Of a stretch of 64,000 nucleotides of DNA, positions 15,981 through 25,100 are shown piece after piece. The notes beneath the pieces are model-generated. The model saw nothing but the letters and a program-made list of their open reading frames with translations. It ran no database searches and was not told where the DNA came from. Source of the DNA: Salidesulfovibrio brasiliensis JCM 12178 (GTDB lineage Bacteria > Desulfobacterota > Desulfovibrionia > Desulfovibrionales > Desulfovibrionaceae). Made by a program: the position numbers and the translations under genes. The first letter of the stretch is position 1. Each line of letters begins with the position of its first letter. The stretch covers positions 62,001 to 126,000 of the forward strand of contig NZ_BBCB01000002.1 of NCBI RefSeq assembly GCF_001311825.1, given 5' to 3'.

Positions 15981-17723
15981 CTACTTCATGTCATAGGACG
16001 TCGGTCCGTCGCTGTAGTCGGTTTCATTGAGCCACCGTGCGGGGTAGCCGATCGCCTTTGCCGGGGAGCCGGGGATGTTGATGTACCCGTCGGAATACTT
16101 GGCGATGAGTGTCTTGCCGAGTGCCCGCCAGTGACTCAGCACGTCTTCCGCGTTCTTCATGCCGAATTGTGTCATGGCCTCGATGGCCTTGTCTTTCGGC
16201 AGTCCGGCAACTTGCTTGTCCACCATCGCCACGGCTGCAAGAGCGTTCTCTTCAAGTTCGTTTTGCAGGGGAAGGATGTCCACCTGCGTCATGCGCTGGA
16301 AGTTGAGGCGCGACCAGTTGTTGACGAAGTCGAACGCCCACCACGCGGAGGATTCGTCGTACTCCTGCGGGTTGCCGCTCTGGTAGCTTTGCGGCAGGGC
16401 CGAGGCCTTGACGTAGAACGGGGCGAAGACGGTTGTGTAGGAAACGTCCGGTCCGAACCAGAGTACGCCCTTTGCCGGTTCAGGGGCGTCAGGACGGGTC
16501 TGGCACACAAAAGTATATCCTTGATAGAACACCGAAATGGCCCGTTCCCACGCACCGTAGAATTTCTTTGAACTGCTGACGTCGTTCTGGTTGCCGTCAT
16601 AGGGGCCGACAAAGCGGTGCGGGTCGCCGTAGGGACCTGCGGCAACGCCTTTTGTGAGGTCGAACTGGGTGCCTTCGTAATGGTCGCGGTAGAGGCTGAA
16701 GACGTCGCGGACATGAAGCTTGCGGGCGGGCTTGACCGAGAAGGGATAGTCTCGGGTGAAGCCGTCCTCGACCCACGGGGAAAGCCCGAGGTCCGGATTG
16801 ACGCGGTCCAGCACGCGCCAGACGCGGCGTAGCGAGTAGTAGGGGTGGTTGTATTCGCCGGGGCTTACCGCGCGCAGCCAGTCCAGCCTGGTCTTGCCGT
16901 CCCACCATCCAACGGCCTTCAAGCCGGATTTGAGGTGTGTCGAATAGAGGAAATTGTCCGGGTCGTCCCAAACCACGTCACGGATGCGGAATTCGTTGGC
17001 AGCCACGAAGAATTCACCGTCCGGGACGCGCTTGGCCACCCATGCGGAGTGGTGCCGCTTGTCGGGCAGGGCGCACATCTCGAAGACCCATGCCTCGTTC
17101 TGGTCGGCCACAAGCAGGGTCTCGCCCGTGGAATAGTAGCCGTATTCGTCGATGAGCCAGCCCATGAGTTTCACGGCCGTTCGGGCGTCGCGGCAGTTTT
17201 CAAGCGCGATGCGGGAAAGCTCGGCGCTGTAGAATATTCGCATGGGCTTGCCGCTCTTGCGGGCCTGTTTCGCGGTCACGGCATCGGGTTCGAATTTGGC
17301 GCCGTTGGTGCATTCGCCCATCATGAGGTTGTGCTCGTTCATGATGCCGTAGTTGCCGTCGAAGTAAACGTAGGACATGGCGTCCTTCTTTCCGGCTTTC
17401 TCGCGAATATCCTCGAACGGCACTTGTCCGAGGGGCTGGGTTTGGGGGAATCCCGGCGTGTCGTATCCCGGCCCGCGGTTCTTGGAAACGATTCGCGGAT
17501 AGGCGATGTTGTCGCCGAGGATCGTCCGTTCTCCGGTCTGTTTGACGGACGGGACCCGAATGAGCCGCTGGTCGCCCAGTTCATCGTCGTCGGAGTGGGC
17601 CACCATGGCGGAACCGTCCGCGCTGGCCCCTTTGGTGACGATCATTGTTGTGCAGGTCAGGCCGGGAACGGCCCATACCGCGAGGGCGACGAGGGCAAGC
17701 AGGGTGGCGAGAATGCGTTTCAT
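15981..17723 (-). CDS. C69 family dipeptidase, exported
   Basis: A 580-residue peptidase of the C69 (dipeptidase A-like, Ntn-hydrolase) family. A signal peptide of about 23 residues leads to CTTMIVTKGASADGS; the Cys is the expected N-terminal nucleophile. Other family blocks are the HSDDDELGDQR segment and the GECTNGA and TGETLLVAD segments further on. It probably hydrolyses dipeptides in the periplasm. ATG 17723 is chosen because GGGAG precedes it and the signal peptide then begins MKR. Confidence 0.9.
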   Translation of the reverse strand: MKRILATLLALVALAVWAVPGLTCTTMIVTKGASADGSAMVAHSDDDELGDQRLIRVPSVKQTGERTILGDNIAYPRIVSKNRGPGYDTPGFPQTQPLGQVPFEDIREKAGKKDAMSYVYFDGNYGIMNEHNLMMGECTNGAKFEPDAVTAKQARKSGKPMRIFYSAELSRIALENCRDARTAVKLMGWLIDEYGYYSTGETLLVADQNEAWVFEMCALPDKRHHSAWVAKRVPDGEFFVAANEFRIRDVVWDDPDNFLYSTHLKSGLKAVGWWDGKTRLDWLRAVSPGEYNHPYYSLRRVWRVLDRVNPDLGLSPWVEDGFTRDYPFSVKPARKLHVRDVFSLYRDHYEGTQFDLTKGVAAGPYGDPHRFVGPYDGNQNDVSSSKKFYGAWERAISVFYQGYTFVCQTRPDAPEPAKGVLWFGPDVSYTTVFAPFYVKASALPQSYQSGNPQEYDESSAWWAFDFVNNWSRLNFQRMTQVDILPLQNELEENALAAVAMVDKQVAGLPKDKAIEAMTQFGMKNAEDVLSHWRALGKTLIAKYSDGYINIPGSPAKAIGYPARWLNETDYSDGPTSYDMK

Positions 17724-17866
17724 GAGTGCTCCCGTATGGTTGTGGTATTTTTTATCCATCTAGCACATACGCTGGCGATTGTATTGTATAGATTCGTCGG
17801 GCATGGCTTGCGGGTTGTGCGGTTTGGTGACACAGTGCGCCTCATCAAGCCCAAGGAGTGGAGTCG

Positions 17867-18907
17867 ATGCGAGTAGCCGCTGCGGTGAGCGGAGGAATGG
17901 ACAGCCTTCTGGCGCTTGTGGCCCTCATTGAGGAAGGCCATGAGGTCATGGCCGTTCATGGTCTTTTTCTGGAGTCGTCAAAAGAACAGGAGCAGGCGGT
18001 TGCCGGGCTGCGACAGTCCTGCGATGCCCTTGGGGTTCCATTTCACGCCCTTGATCTTCGCCGTGAGTTCCGGGAACGGGTGGTGCAGCCGTTTCGTGAG
18101 GCGTACGCCGCCGGATTGACTCCGAACCCCTGCGCCGTGTGCAACCCGTCGGTCAAGTTCGGCATTTTTTATGACCGTTGCCGTGAGCTCGGGGCTGATA
18201 CCATCGCCACCGGCCATTATGTTAAGACCGGCGAGGTGCCGGGCATGGGCCTGATGCCGTTGAGAGGCGCGGATCTGAGCAAGGATCAGAGTTATTTTCT
18301 TTCCCTCGTCCCGCGTGAGCGATTGCTTTCGGCCATCTTTCCGCTGGCGGACGTGTACAAGAAGGACACTCTCGCCAAGTTGCGTGAGCGTGGTCTTGAA
18401 CCGCCGATTCCTTCTGAGAGTCAGGATGTCTGTTTTGTGCCGGACGATGACTACCAGTCGTTTCTTCAACAGCTTGGGACCATGCCAAAGGGCGGCCCCA
18501 TCGTGCTGCGGGACGGAACCCGCGTCGGTAGCCACAAAGGACTCTGGCGGCATACGCAGGGCCAGCGGCGAGGGCTTGGCGTGGCGTGGTCCGAAGCGCT
18601 TTATGTGTTGGACAAGGATGTGGAGGCCAACGCGCTCATCGTCGGACCGAAAAGCGAATTGCCGAGCGGTGGATGTGTGGTGCGCGAACCGAATCTCTTT
18701 TCTGACACGTCCACATGGCCCGAGGTGGTGGAAATCCGCACCCGTTATCGGCAGGCCGGGAAGCCCGGACGCTGGGAGTTCTCAAAGGACAGGTTGGTGC
18801 TGACCTTCATTGAGCCGCACTCGCGGCCCACGCCGGGGCAGGTTGCCGCTTTGTATACCGAGGACGGCGTACTGTTGGCAGGCGGCGTCATCGAACAGGC
18901 GTTGTAG
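17867..18907 (+). CDS. mnmA: tRNA-specific 2-thiouridylase MnmA
   Basis: A 346-residue PP-loop ATPase that thiolates U34 of Lys, Glu and Gln tRNAs. The SGGMDS P-loop is at residues 8-13, the catalytic cysteine pair is Cys92 (NPCAVCN) and Cys189 (SQDVCF), and the C-terminal beta-barrel ends with the family's TPGQVAALY motif. AAGGAG lies eight bases before ATG 17867. It is slightly shorter than E. coli MnmA (368). It is convergent with the TPR lipoprotein gene, their stop codons being adjacent with no terminator between. Confidence 0.95.
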   Translation: MRVAAAVSGGMDSLLALVALIEEGHEVMAVHGLFLESSKEQEQAVAGLRQSCDALGVPFHALDLRREFRERVVQPFREAYAAGLTPNPCAVCNPSVKFGIFYDRCRELGADTIATGHYVKTGEVPGMGLMPLRGADLSKDQSYFLSLVPRERLLSAIFPLADVYKKDTLAKLRERGLEPPIPSESQDVCFVPDDDYQSFLQQLGTMPKGGPIVLRDGTRVGSHKGLWRHTQGQRRGLGVAWSEALYVLDKDVEANALIVGPKSELPSGGCVVREPNLFSDTSTWPEVVEIRTRYRQAGKPGRWEFSKDRLVLTFIEPHSRPTPGQVAALYTEDGVLLAGGVIEQAL

Positions 18908-19423
18908 CTACATTCCCCAGCCGAGCCCCGGCTCCCAGCTTTCTTCCATCTCCTGCTGCTGCGCTTCAGCGCGTACCCGTCGCATGGTGTTCAGGATTGC
19001 GTCCGCGTCGCGGTCCGTGTGCTTGAGGAAGTATCCGGCCCACCAGCGAATTTCCGAGGTCTGCCGGAAGTGGTCCCTGTCCCGGAAGGAGGCCAGTTGC
19101 CGCAGCCCTTTTCCCCGTTCACCCATGGCCACCTGCGAGAGGCCGAGGTAGTACTGAGCGTCCGGGCTTTCCGGGTACTGCTTCAGAGATTCGGCAAAGA
19201 TTTCGGTGGCCTTTTTATAGTTACCGTTCTTGAACTCCCTGAATCCCTGTTTGTTGAGCTTGTAGGCCCCGGGAGGCGAGGGGTAGAGGAAATCGCCGTA
19301 TCCGCTTACGGTGATGGCCCCGGCACCGTATCCCACGCTGCCGCTCGTCGCTATGGTTTGGCATCCGCCCGTCAGGCAGGCCAGCAGTAAAATTGTCAGT
19401 GTCACGCTGATAGTGTGTCGCAT
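18908..19423 (-). CDS. TPR-containing lipoprotein
   Basis: A 171-residue protein with a lipoprotein signal (LLLACLTGGC lipobox, Cys near residue 21), a short Gly-rich linker and one or two tetratricopeptide-like helices pairs (FKNGNYKKATEIFAESLKQY then PDAQYYLGLSQVAMGERGKG). A periplasmic-side anchored scaffold is likely. The start at 19423 (MRHTIS) gives a normal signal peptide, though a GTG 11 codons upstream is also in frame. No specific family recognised. Confidence 0.75.
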   Translation of the reverse strand: MRHTISVTLTILLLACLTGGCQTIATSGSVGYGAGAITVSGYGDFLYPSPPGAYKLNKQGFREFKNGNYKKATEIFAESLKQYPESPDAQYYLGLSQVAMGERGKGLRQLASFRDRDHFRQTSEIRWWAGYFLKHTDRDADAILNTMRRVRAEAQQQEMEESWEPGLGWGM

Positions 19424-19504
19424 TTTCTTGACCCTTGATGGCTTTGGGGGTAGCACCCCCGGTCAAGGCGAGTGGCCGGTACCGATTCGCCGGGAACAAT
19501 ATAC

Positions 19505-20791
19505 ATGAAAACGTATTATACCGCCACGCTGGGCTGCAAGATAAACCAGTACGAAACACGCTCCGTCAGCGAAGCGTGGACCGCCGCCGGTGCCAAGGAG
19601 ACTGAGGATCCTTCCCGGGCCGAGGTCATCCTCATCAATTCCTGCGCGGTCACGGCCAATGCCGTGGCCGATCTGCGCCGTATGGTGCGAAAGCTCAAGC
19701 GTGAGAATCCCGAAGCAGAGATCGTCATCACCGGCTGCGCTGCACAGGCCGCCCGTGACGAGATCGGTGAGATGCCGGAGATTTCCCGCATCGTGCCGCA
19801 CAAGGACAAGGCCGCACTGCTGCAGGGGCCGACAGCCCCGTTGCCTGAAACGCGCACAAACGCATTTCCGCCGTTTTCCGTGTCCGGCTACGGCCGCGCC
19901 AGAGCGGTGGTCAAGGTGCAGGACGGCTGTTCCCACCGCTGCACATACTGCATCGTGCCGCTCGCTCGCGGCCGCAGCGTCAGCCGTCCTGAAGGTGAAG
20001 TGCTCGACGAGCTTGCCCGCCTTTTGGATGCGGGCTTTCGGGAGATGGTGCTTTCCGGCGTCAACCTTCGCCAGTTCGGGCGTGATTTGCCAAATGAACC
20101 GGATTTTTGGGATCTGCTGCGCCGCATTGAGGACCGTTTCGGCGACGAATGGGGCGGCAGGGCGCGGCTGCGGATTTCTTCGCTTGAACCGGGTCAACTC
20201 GGCGACAAGGCGCTGGAAACACTTTCAGAATCTCGGCTGGTTTGCCCGCAGCTTCATCTTTCTCTGCAAAGCGGAGACCCTGATGTGCTGCGCCGCATGG
20301 GACGCGGGCATTACCGGGCCGAGCAGGCATTGGAATTTCTTGAGCGATTGAAGGATGTTTGGCCGGTTTTCGGACTCGGTGCGGACGTTCTGACAGGCTT
20401 TCCCGGCGAATCCGACGAAGAATTCGGCCGGACCGTTGAATTTTGTAGGCGACTGCCTCTTTCCTATGCGCATGTTTTCCCGTATTCTCCGCGCCCAGAT
20501 ACTCCGGCGGCTGTCATGAAGGATCAGGTGGCCCCGGCAGTGAAGAAGGCCCGTGCGAAGAAGCTCAGGGAGCTTGCCGGAAAGAAGAAGTCGGCGTTCC
20601 TGAAGCGACTGCTGGAACTGCCGAGCCTTTCGGTCCTTGTGCAGGACGAAGAGGGCAAGGGCGTGAGCGAGTTTTACAGCTCATGTCGACTGGAGCCACC
20701 CGGCGGCGATATCAGATCGCTGGTCGAGTGCAGGCCGCTTCGCATAGAGCGGGGCGTCATTGTTTGTGAAGAATTGAAACGCCGCTGCTGA
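19505..20791 (+). CDS. mtaB: tRNA t6A37 methylthiotransferase MtaB
   Basis: A 428-residue radical-SAM enzyme that adds a methylthio group to t6A37 of tRNA. The N-terminal UPF0004 domain supplies Cys11, Cys47 and Cys78 for one 4Fe-4S cluster; the radical-SAM CxxxCxxC is Cys142, Cys146 and Cys149. The TLGCKINQYE opening is diagnostic of MtaB. The chosen ATG at 19505 places this motif at the N-terminus. A C-terminal TRAM-like region is short. It begins the long plus-strand run and diverges from the lipoprotein gene. Confidence 0.93.
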   Translation: MKTYYTATLGCKINQYETRSVSEAWTAAGAKETEDPSRAEVILINSCAVTANAVADLRRMVRKLKRENPEAEIVITGCAAQAARDEIGEMPEISRIVPHKDKAALLQGPTAPLPETRTNAFPPFSVSGYGRARAVVKVQDGCSHRCTYCIVPLARGRSVSRPEGEVLDELARLLDAGFREMVLSGVNLRQFGRDLPNEPDFWDLLRRIEDRFGDEWGGRARLRISSLEPGQLGDKALETLSESRLVCPQLHLSLQSGDPDVLRRMGRGHYRAEQALEFLERLKDVWPVFGLGADVLTGFPGESDEEFGRTVEFCRRLPLSYAHVFPYSPRPDTPAAVMKDQVAPAVKKARAKKLRELAGKKKSAFLKRLLELPSLSVLVQDEEGKGVSEFYSSCRLEPPGGDIRSLVECRPLRIERGVIVCEELKRRC

Positions 20792-20843
20792 CAGTAGCGG
20801 CGGCTTCGTATACCGTAGCGAAAATGCAACGAGGATTCATCGT

Positions 20844-21725
20844 ATGGCCGTGAGTATGACCGGATTCGGCAGATGTGAGACCGGTGGCGAGGGATTTACC
20901 CACGTGTGGGAAATCCGCAGCGTCAACGGAAGATTTCTGGACGTCAAATGGCGGCTTCCCGGCTTCCTGCGCTGCATGGAGACCACCTGGGAAAAGACCG
21001 TCAGGAAGTTCGGTAGCCGCGGCAGGGTGGATATCTCCCTCAATCTCGAGGTCAAGAGCCCGGAACTGCTGGGCGTGACCCTCAACGAACCGCTGGCCGT
21101 GTCCATGATTTCCCAGCTTGAAACGCTGGCAGAGAAGTACGGACAGGCTTACTCCCCGGATTTCAACCGTGTCCTCGGCATGGCCAACCTCTGGCGCGAC
21201 GCCGGGGCCGAGCCGGACCCGGAGCTTCTGGAAAGCCTCGGCAAGGGGCTTGAAGAGGCTTTGGCCGAGTGGCGCAAATCCCGCGAGGCCGAAGGTGTGG
21301 ACATGATCCGCGACCTCAAGGACCGCGTGGCTGTGCTTTCCGGGTATGCCGAAGGCATCGCGCAGCGCATCCCCGAAGTGCTTGACGTTAAGCGTGAGGC
21401 TTTGCGCAAACGCATTCAGGAAACGCTTGAATCCGCGGGTGCCGAATTCGACGAGGATCGCATTCTTCAGGAAATCGCGATTCTCACTGACAAGCTGGAC
21501 GTTTCCGAAGAGCTGACGCGTCTTGACTCCCATCTCCAGCGTCTGGACGAAGTGCTGGACGTTGACGGTGACGCGGGCAAGAAGCTCGACTTCATCCTTC
21601 AGGAAACCTTCCGTGAAATAAACACCTGTGGCAACAAGGCTCAGGACACCCGTGTCAGCAGGCTCGTGGTGGACTTCAAGGCCGAACTGGAAAAGTGCCG
21701 TGAACAGGTGCAAAACATAGAGTAG
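20844..21725 (+). CDS. YicC family endoribonuclease-like protein
   Basis: A 293-residue protein opening MAVSMTGFGR, the strict start of YicC/YloC proteins, and ending with the DUF1732 domain (LDFILQETFREINT). E. coli YicC is an RNase influencing small RNA turnover. Gene order yicC-remA-gmk is common in bacteria. The intergenic space to remA is only a few bases. Confidence 0.93.
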   Translation: MAVSMTGFGRCETGGEGFTHVWEIRSVNGRFLDVKWRLPGFLRCMETTWEKTVRKFGSRGRVDISLNLEVKSPELLGVTLNEPLAVSMISQLETLAEKYGQAYSPDFNRVLGMANLWRDAGAEPDPELLESLGKGLEEALAEWRKSREAEGVDMIRDLKDRVAVLSGYAEGIAQRIPEVLDVKREALRKRIQETLESAGAEFDEDRILQEIAILTDKLDVSEELTRLDSHLQRLDEVLDVDGDAGKKLDFILQETFREINTCGNKAQDTRVSRLVVDFKAELEKCREQVQNIE

Positions 21726-21731
21726 GTGCGC

Positions 21732-21998
21732 ATGCAGAAACAGGGACAGAGACATGGACTCCTGAACATTGGTTTCGGCAACTTCGTGGTCATCGGACGC
21801 GTTGTCAGCATCGTCAACCCCACGTCCGCGCCCATGCGGCGATTGCGTGAAGACGCCCGTCAGGAAGGACGGCTCATCGACGCAACGCAGGGCAGGAAGA
21901 CCCGCGCCATCATCATAACCGACTCCAATCACGTCATACTATCGGCCATTCAGGCAGAGACCATCGGCCAGCGTTTCAGCGCAGAGGAGGGCGAGTAG
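21732..21998 (+). CDS. RemA/DUF370 family DNA-binding protein
   Basis: An 88-residue member of DUF370, the family of the Bacillus matrix regulator RemA. It has the typical LNIGFGNFV start and the C-terminal [12 protein letters not shown] segment. RemA forms ring assemblies on DNA and regulates matrix and osmoprotection genes in Bacillus; the role in Gram-negative bacteria is unclear. A GTG two codons earlier is an alternative start. Its stop directly abuts the gmk start, showing tight coupling. Confidence 0.87.
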   Translation: MQKQGQRHGLLNIGFGNFVVIGRVVSIVNPTSAPMRRLREDARQEGRLIDATQGRKTRAIIITDSNHVILSAIQAETIGQRFSAEEGE

Positions 21999-22631
21999 AT
22001 GTCGGAGGCTCCGAAACCCGCGCGCAAAGGCCTCGTCTTCGTGGTCTGCGCGCCCAGCGGAACCGGCAAGAGTACCTTGATAGCCCGGCTCCGCGAGGAG
22101 TTTGACGGCATCGGATTTTCGGTCTCCTATACTACGCGTCAGCCCAGAAAGGGCGAAGAGGACGGCGTGCACTACCACTTCGTCAGCCGTGAAGGGTTTG
22201 TGGCCATGCGCTCTCGCGGTGAGTTCTGCGAGTGGGCCGAGGTTCACGGCAACTTCTACGGGACGGCCACCCAGCCGGTGAAAGACATGCTGGCGGATGG
22301 GCGCGACGTGCTCTTCGACATCGACGTGCAGGGCGCGATACAGCTTCGCAAGACCTTTACCGACGGCGTGTTCGTCTTTTTGTTGCCTCCCTCCCGCGAG
22401 GAGCTGCTCAGGCGGCTCGAGGGGCGCGGTACTGACGCGCCTGATGCGGTCCTGAAGCGCATGAACAACGCGCGTGGTGAAATGGAGCAGGCTGAGAACT
22501 TCGATTTCTGGGTTGTGAACGACGATCTGGAAAAAGCCTACAGCGAGCTTCGTTCGGTCTATCTGGCCGGAAAAACCCGTCCTGCGCTCTATAACGGAAT
22601 CCTTGAAAAGCTGCTGAAGGAGTGGGACTGA
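21999..22631 (+). CDS. gmk: Guanylate kinase
   Basis: A 210-residue kinase phosphorylating GMP to GDP. The P-loop APSGTGKS is at 18-25, followed by the GMP-binding region [12 protein letters not shown] and the lid segment with conserved Arg residues (RRLEGRG). The ATG follows the remA stop without gap and its own stop overlaps the pyrF ATG. Essential cytosolic nucleotide enzyme. Confidence 0.95.
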   Translation: MSEAPKPARKGLVFVVCAPSGTGKSTLIARLREEFDGIGFSVSYTTRQPRKGEEDGVHYHFVSREGFVAMRSRGEFCEWAEVHGNFYGTATQPVKDMLADGRDVLFDIDVQGAIQLRKTFTDGVFVFLLPPSREELLRRLEGRGTDAPDAVLKRMNNARGEMEQAENFDFWVVNDDLEKAYSELRSVYLAGKTRPALYNGILEKLLKEWD

Positions 22632-23329
22632 TGGCCGAATTGGTCATTGCGCTCGACTATCCCGAGGCCGCCCCGGCGCTGGATATGGCGCGCCGTCTTT
22701 CCGGGACGGTCCCGTGGGTCAAGGTAGGGCTCGAGCTATTCACCGCCGAGGGGCCAGCACTCCTCAACGAGCTGAAATCGCTCGGCTTCAACGTCTTTCT
22801 GGACATGAAGTTCTTCGACATCCCCAACACTGTTCGCGGTGCCGTGCGCAGCGCTGTCCGCAGTGGTGCGGACATGGTCAACATCCACCTTTTGGGTGGT
22901 CGGCGCATGGCCGAGGCGGCTCTGGAAGGGCGTGACGAAGGTGCCTCGCCCGGCGCGCCGCTGCCGATTCTGCTTGGCGTGACCGTCCTGACGAGTATGG
23001 ATCAGGAAGACCTGCCGTTCGAATACTCCGGGGCCATCGGGGAGCTGGTTCTTGACCTTGCTGTAAAAGGCGAGCAATATGGATTAAATGGCGTTGTATG
23101 TTCCGCTTGGGAGTCCGAGCGCATAAAACGCCTCTGCGGCGACGGTTTTTTTTGCCTGACTCCGGGAATCCGCCCGGCTGGCAGCGATGCCGGAGATCAG
23201 CGTCGGGTGATGACGCCTTCACGGGCGGTCGCAGCCGGTTCGGACTACCTTGTGGTGGGCAGGCCGGTGACGCAGGCCGAAGATCCGTTGCAGCAAGCCG
23301 TTGCAATCATGAACGATATGGGAGCCTGA
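22631..23329 (+). CDS. pyrF: Orotidine-5'-phosphate decarboxylase
   Basis: A 232-residue TIM-barrel enzyme completing UMP synthesis. The catalytic network is visible as ALDYPE near the N-terminus and [12 protein letters not shown] in the middle, and the phosphate-binding end reads TPGIRP then [12 protein letters not shown]. The ATG at 22631 overlaps the gmk stop (TGATG) and is preferred to a GTG three codons earlier. Confidence 0.95.
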   Translation: MAELVIALDYPEAAPALDMARRLSGTVPWVKVGLELFTAEGPALLNELKSLGFNVFLDMKFFDIPNTVRGAVRSAVRSGADMVNIHLLGGRRMAEAALEGRDEGASPGAPLPILLGVTVLTSMDQEDLPFEYSGAIGELVLDLAVKGEQYGLNGVVCSAWESERIKRLCGDGFFCLTPGIRPAGSDAGDQRRVMTPSRAVAAGSDYLVVGRPVTQAEDPLQQAVAIMNDMGA

Positions 23330-23354
23330 ATCCCGGGCTCCGCACGAGGTGCAC

Positions 23355-24200
23355 ATGAGCGCTGATCAGCAGGGAACCAAACAGCCATCCCAGCCGGTTG
23401 CCGGTCTCGGGGACAACAGGATCAGCGGCGTCTTCTCAACCCAGAGCGTGGTGAAGGTCGGCACTGGCACTACCCAGCGTAAGACTATCCAGAAGACCTA
23501 CTGGTTCTGCGAAGAACGCGAAGACGGCGGCATTGATGTCCAGCCGCTCAACAAGCATTATGTTCCCTCCGGACCCAAGAGGGATGTCCCACGCGAAGAG
23601 TTTCTGGAGAAATTCAGCCCCGAACCCGAGTTTTACGTGCAGACGGTTTACCCCGCCATGCAGGAACTTAACGACACCATCGTGCGTGGCGAAAAACACC
23701 GTGCGCGCGGGGCCCAGTATAGCGCGGAGTTTGAATTCAAGCAGGCCACCAATATTGATGAAGAAAACGTGCGCGCCAACTTCGGCCTCGGGCTCACCTA
23801 TCTGGATCGTGGCGACCAGGCCAAGGCCAACGACATTTTTAAGCGTCTTGTCAAGCTCGACGCCACTTTCGAGACCGAACACAAGCATCTGTTCAATGAT
23901 TTCGGCATCAACCTTCGCAAGAACAGGATGTACGATCAGGCGTTGGACTATTACCTCAGGGCCGAAGGGTTGGCCGATAATCGGGACGAGCACCTCTTTC
24001 ATAACATCGCGCGCGTGTTCTACGAGCAGGGTGATCTTGAAAAATGTGCTGAATACTTGAAGAAGAGCCTTGAGTTGAACCCGAACCTCGAAGAAAGCAA
24101 AAAGTTCTGGGAGTTTCTGGAAAACAACGGTCAGATGGGCCGTCTGGGCCAGAAGTCCGATAAGAGAGGCGGAAAGAGGAAAGTGGAGATAGACCTGTAG
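23355..24200 (+). CDS. Tetratricopeptide-repeat protein
   Basis: A 281-residue protein with a polar N-terminal region (about 1-110) having several conserved aromatic residues, then at least three TPR units (GLGLTYLDRGDQAKANDIF, DFGINLRKNRMYDQALDYY, NIARVFYEQGDLEKCAEYL). No signal peptide, so probably a cytosolic interaction scaffold. It lies between pyrF and the HDOD gene in the same run. Function unknown. Confidence 0.8.
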   Translation: MSADQQGTKQPSQPVAGLGDNRISGVFSTQSVVKVGTGTTQRKTIQKTYWFCEEREDGGIDVQPLNKHYVPSGPKRDVPREEFLEKFSPEPEFYVQTVYPAMQELNDTIVRGEKHRARGAQYSAEFEFKQATNIDEENVRANFGLGLTYLDRGDQAKANDIFKRLVKLDATFETEHKHLFNDFGINLRKNRMYDQALDYYLRAEGLADNRDEHLFHNIARVFYEQGDLEKCAEYLKKSLELNPNLEESKKFWEFLENNGQMGRLGQKSDKRGGKRKVEIDL

Positions 24201-24213
24201 CCCGGAGGCGACC

Positions 24214-25071
24214 ATGCAGGCAAATGTACAGGAATTCCTTGAGGTTCTTCCAGAACTGAAAGAGGACTTGCCGTTTTCTCCTGAACTGTTCCAGAAGCTT
24301 TTTCAGCAGACCGGGCAGGATTCAAACGCCTCCATGGACGACATCGCAGAGACCATTTCCTTTGACCAAGGGTTGACCGCCCGCATTCTCAGTCTGGCAA
24401 ATTCCGCATATTACGGCCTTCAGGCGGAGGTCTCTTCCGTACAGCGGGCCGCTGCCGTGCTCGGTCTGTGCGAGATTCGAAACATCGTCATGACCATAGG
24501 GGTCACCTCGCTGGCAGAGAAATACGAAGTCCCGAAACAGTTTTCGCTGAGAGACTACTGGACCCACCAGTTCCTGACTGCGGATCAGGCCCGGCATATC
24601 TCCAAGTCGCTTGGAAAAGGCGTGCCGGACACGCTGTTCACGGCCGGACTGCTGCATGACATAGGCAAGCTCATCACTGCGCTCAAGCGTCCTGTCGATT
24701 GGCAGGTCATGGCCGAGACTGCTGTCACGAAGGGGATTCCGGACTACAAGGCCGAAGACGGCTACTGGGGCATGGACCACGCTGTCATCGGAGCGCTGGT
24801 GCTCAAGTATTGGGACCTTCCGCCCGAACTCGTGGAACCTGTCAACTGGCACCATGCGCCCAAGCTTGCCGGAGACTACCGCTACGAGGCCGCCATTCTT
24901 TGCCTGTCTGACGCCGTGGCGCACGTCACCCTTGATGCGGACCATCCCCTCAACGCTGTCACAGCCAAGGTTGCTCCACAACTCGGATTGCAACAGGATG
25001 CGCTTATTGAGCGGGCCACCGAACAGATGGAATCCGGCGAGGCCGACCACTTCGCGCGCATGGCCGCCTGA
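24214..25071 (+). CDS. HDOD domain protein
   Basis: A 285-residue protein dominated by an HDOD domain, a catalytically degenerate relative of HD phosphohydrolases. The characteristic ARILSLANSAYYG segment appears near residue 51 and an HD-like LLHDIGKL remains near residue 148. HDOD proteins act in signalling and motility regulation in delta- and gamma-proteobacteria. It follows the TPR gene by 13 bases and precedes recJ. Confidence 0.88.
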   Translation: MQANVQEFLEVLPELKEDLPFSPELFQKLFQQTGQDSNASMDDIAETISFDQGLTARILSLANSAYYGLQAEVSSVQRAAAVLGLCEIRNIVMTIGVTSLAEKYEVPKQFSLRDYWTHQFLTADQARHISKSLGKGVPDTLFTAGLLHDIGKLITALKRPVDWQVMAETAVTKGIPDYKAEDGYWGMDHAVIGALVLKYWDLPPELVEPVNWHHAPKLAGDYRYEAAILCLSDAVAHVTLDADHPLNAVTAKVAPQLGLQQDALIERATEQMESGEADHFARMAA

Positions 25072-25100
25072 ACGAATTCACAACATACGAGGAGCACGCA

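Noticed and set aside
16845-17876. Long plus-strand open frame (343 codons) opposite the C69 peptidase gene
   Set aside because: It mirrors a well-supported minus-strand gene, contains no recognisable domain and has no ribosome-binding site; such antisense frames are expected in codon-biased, GC-rich genes.
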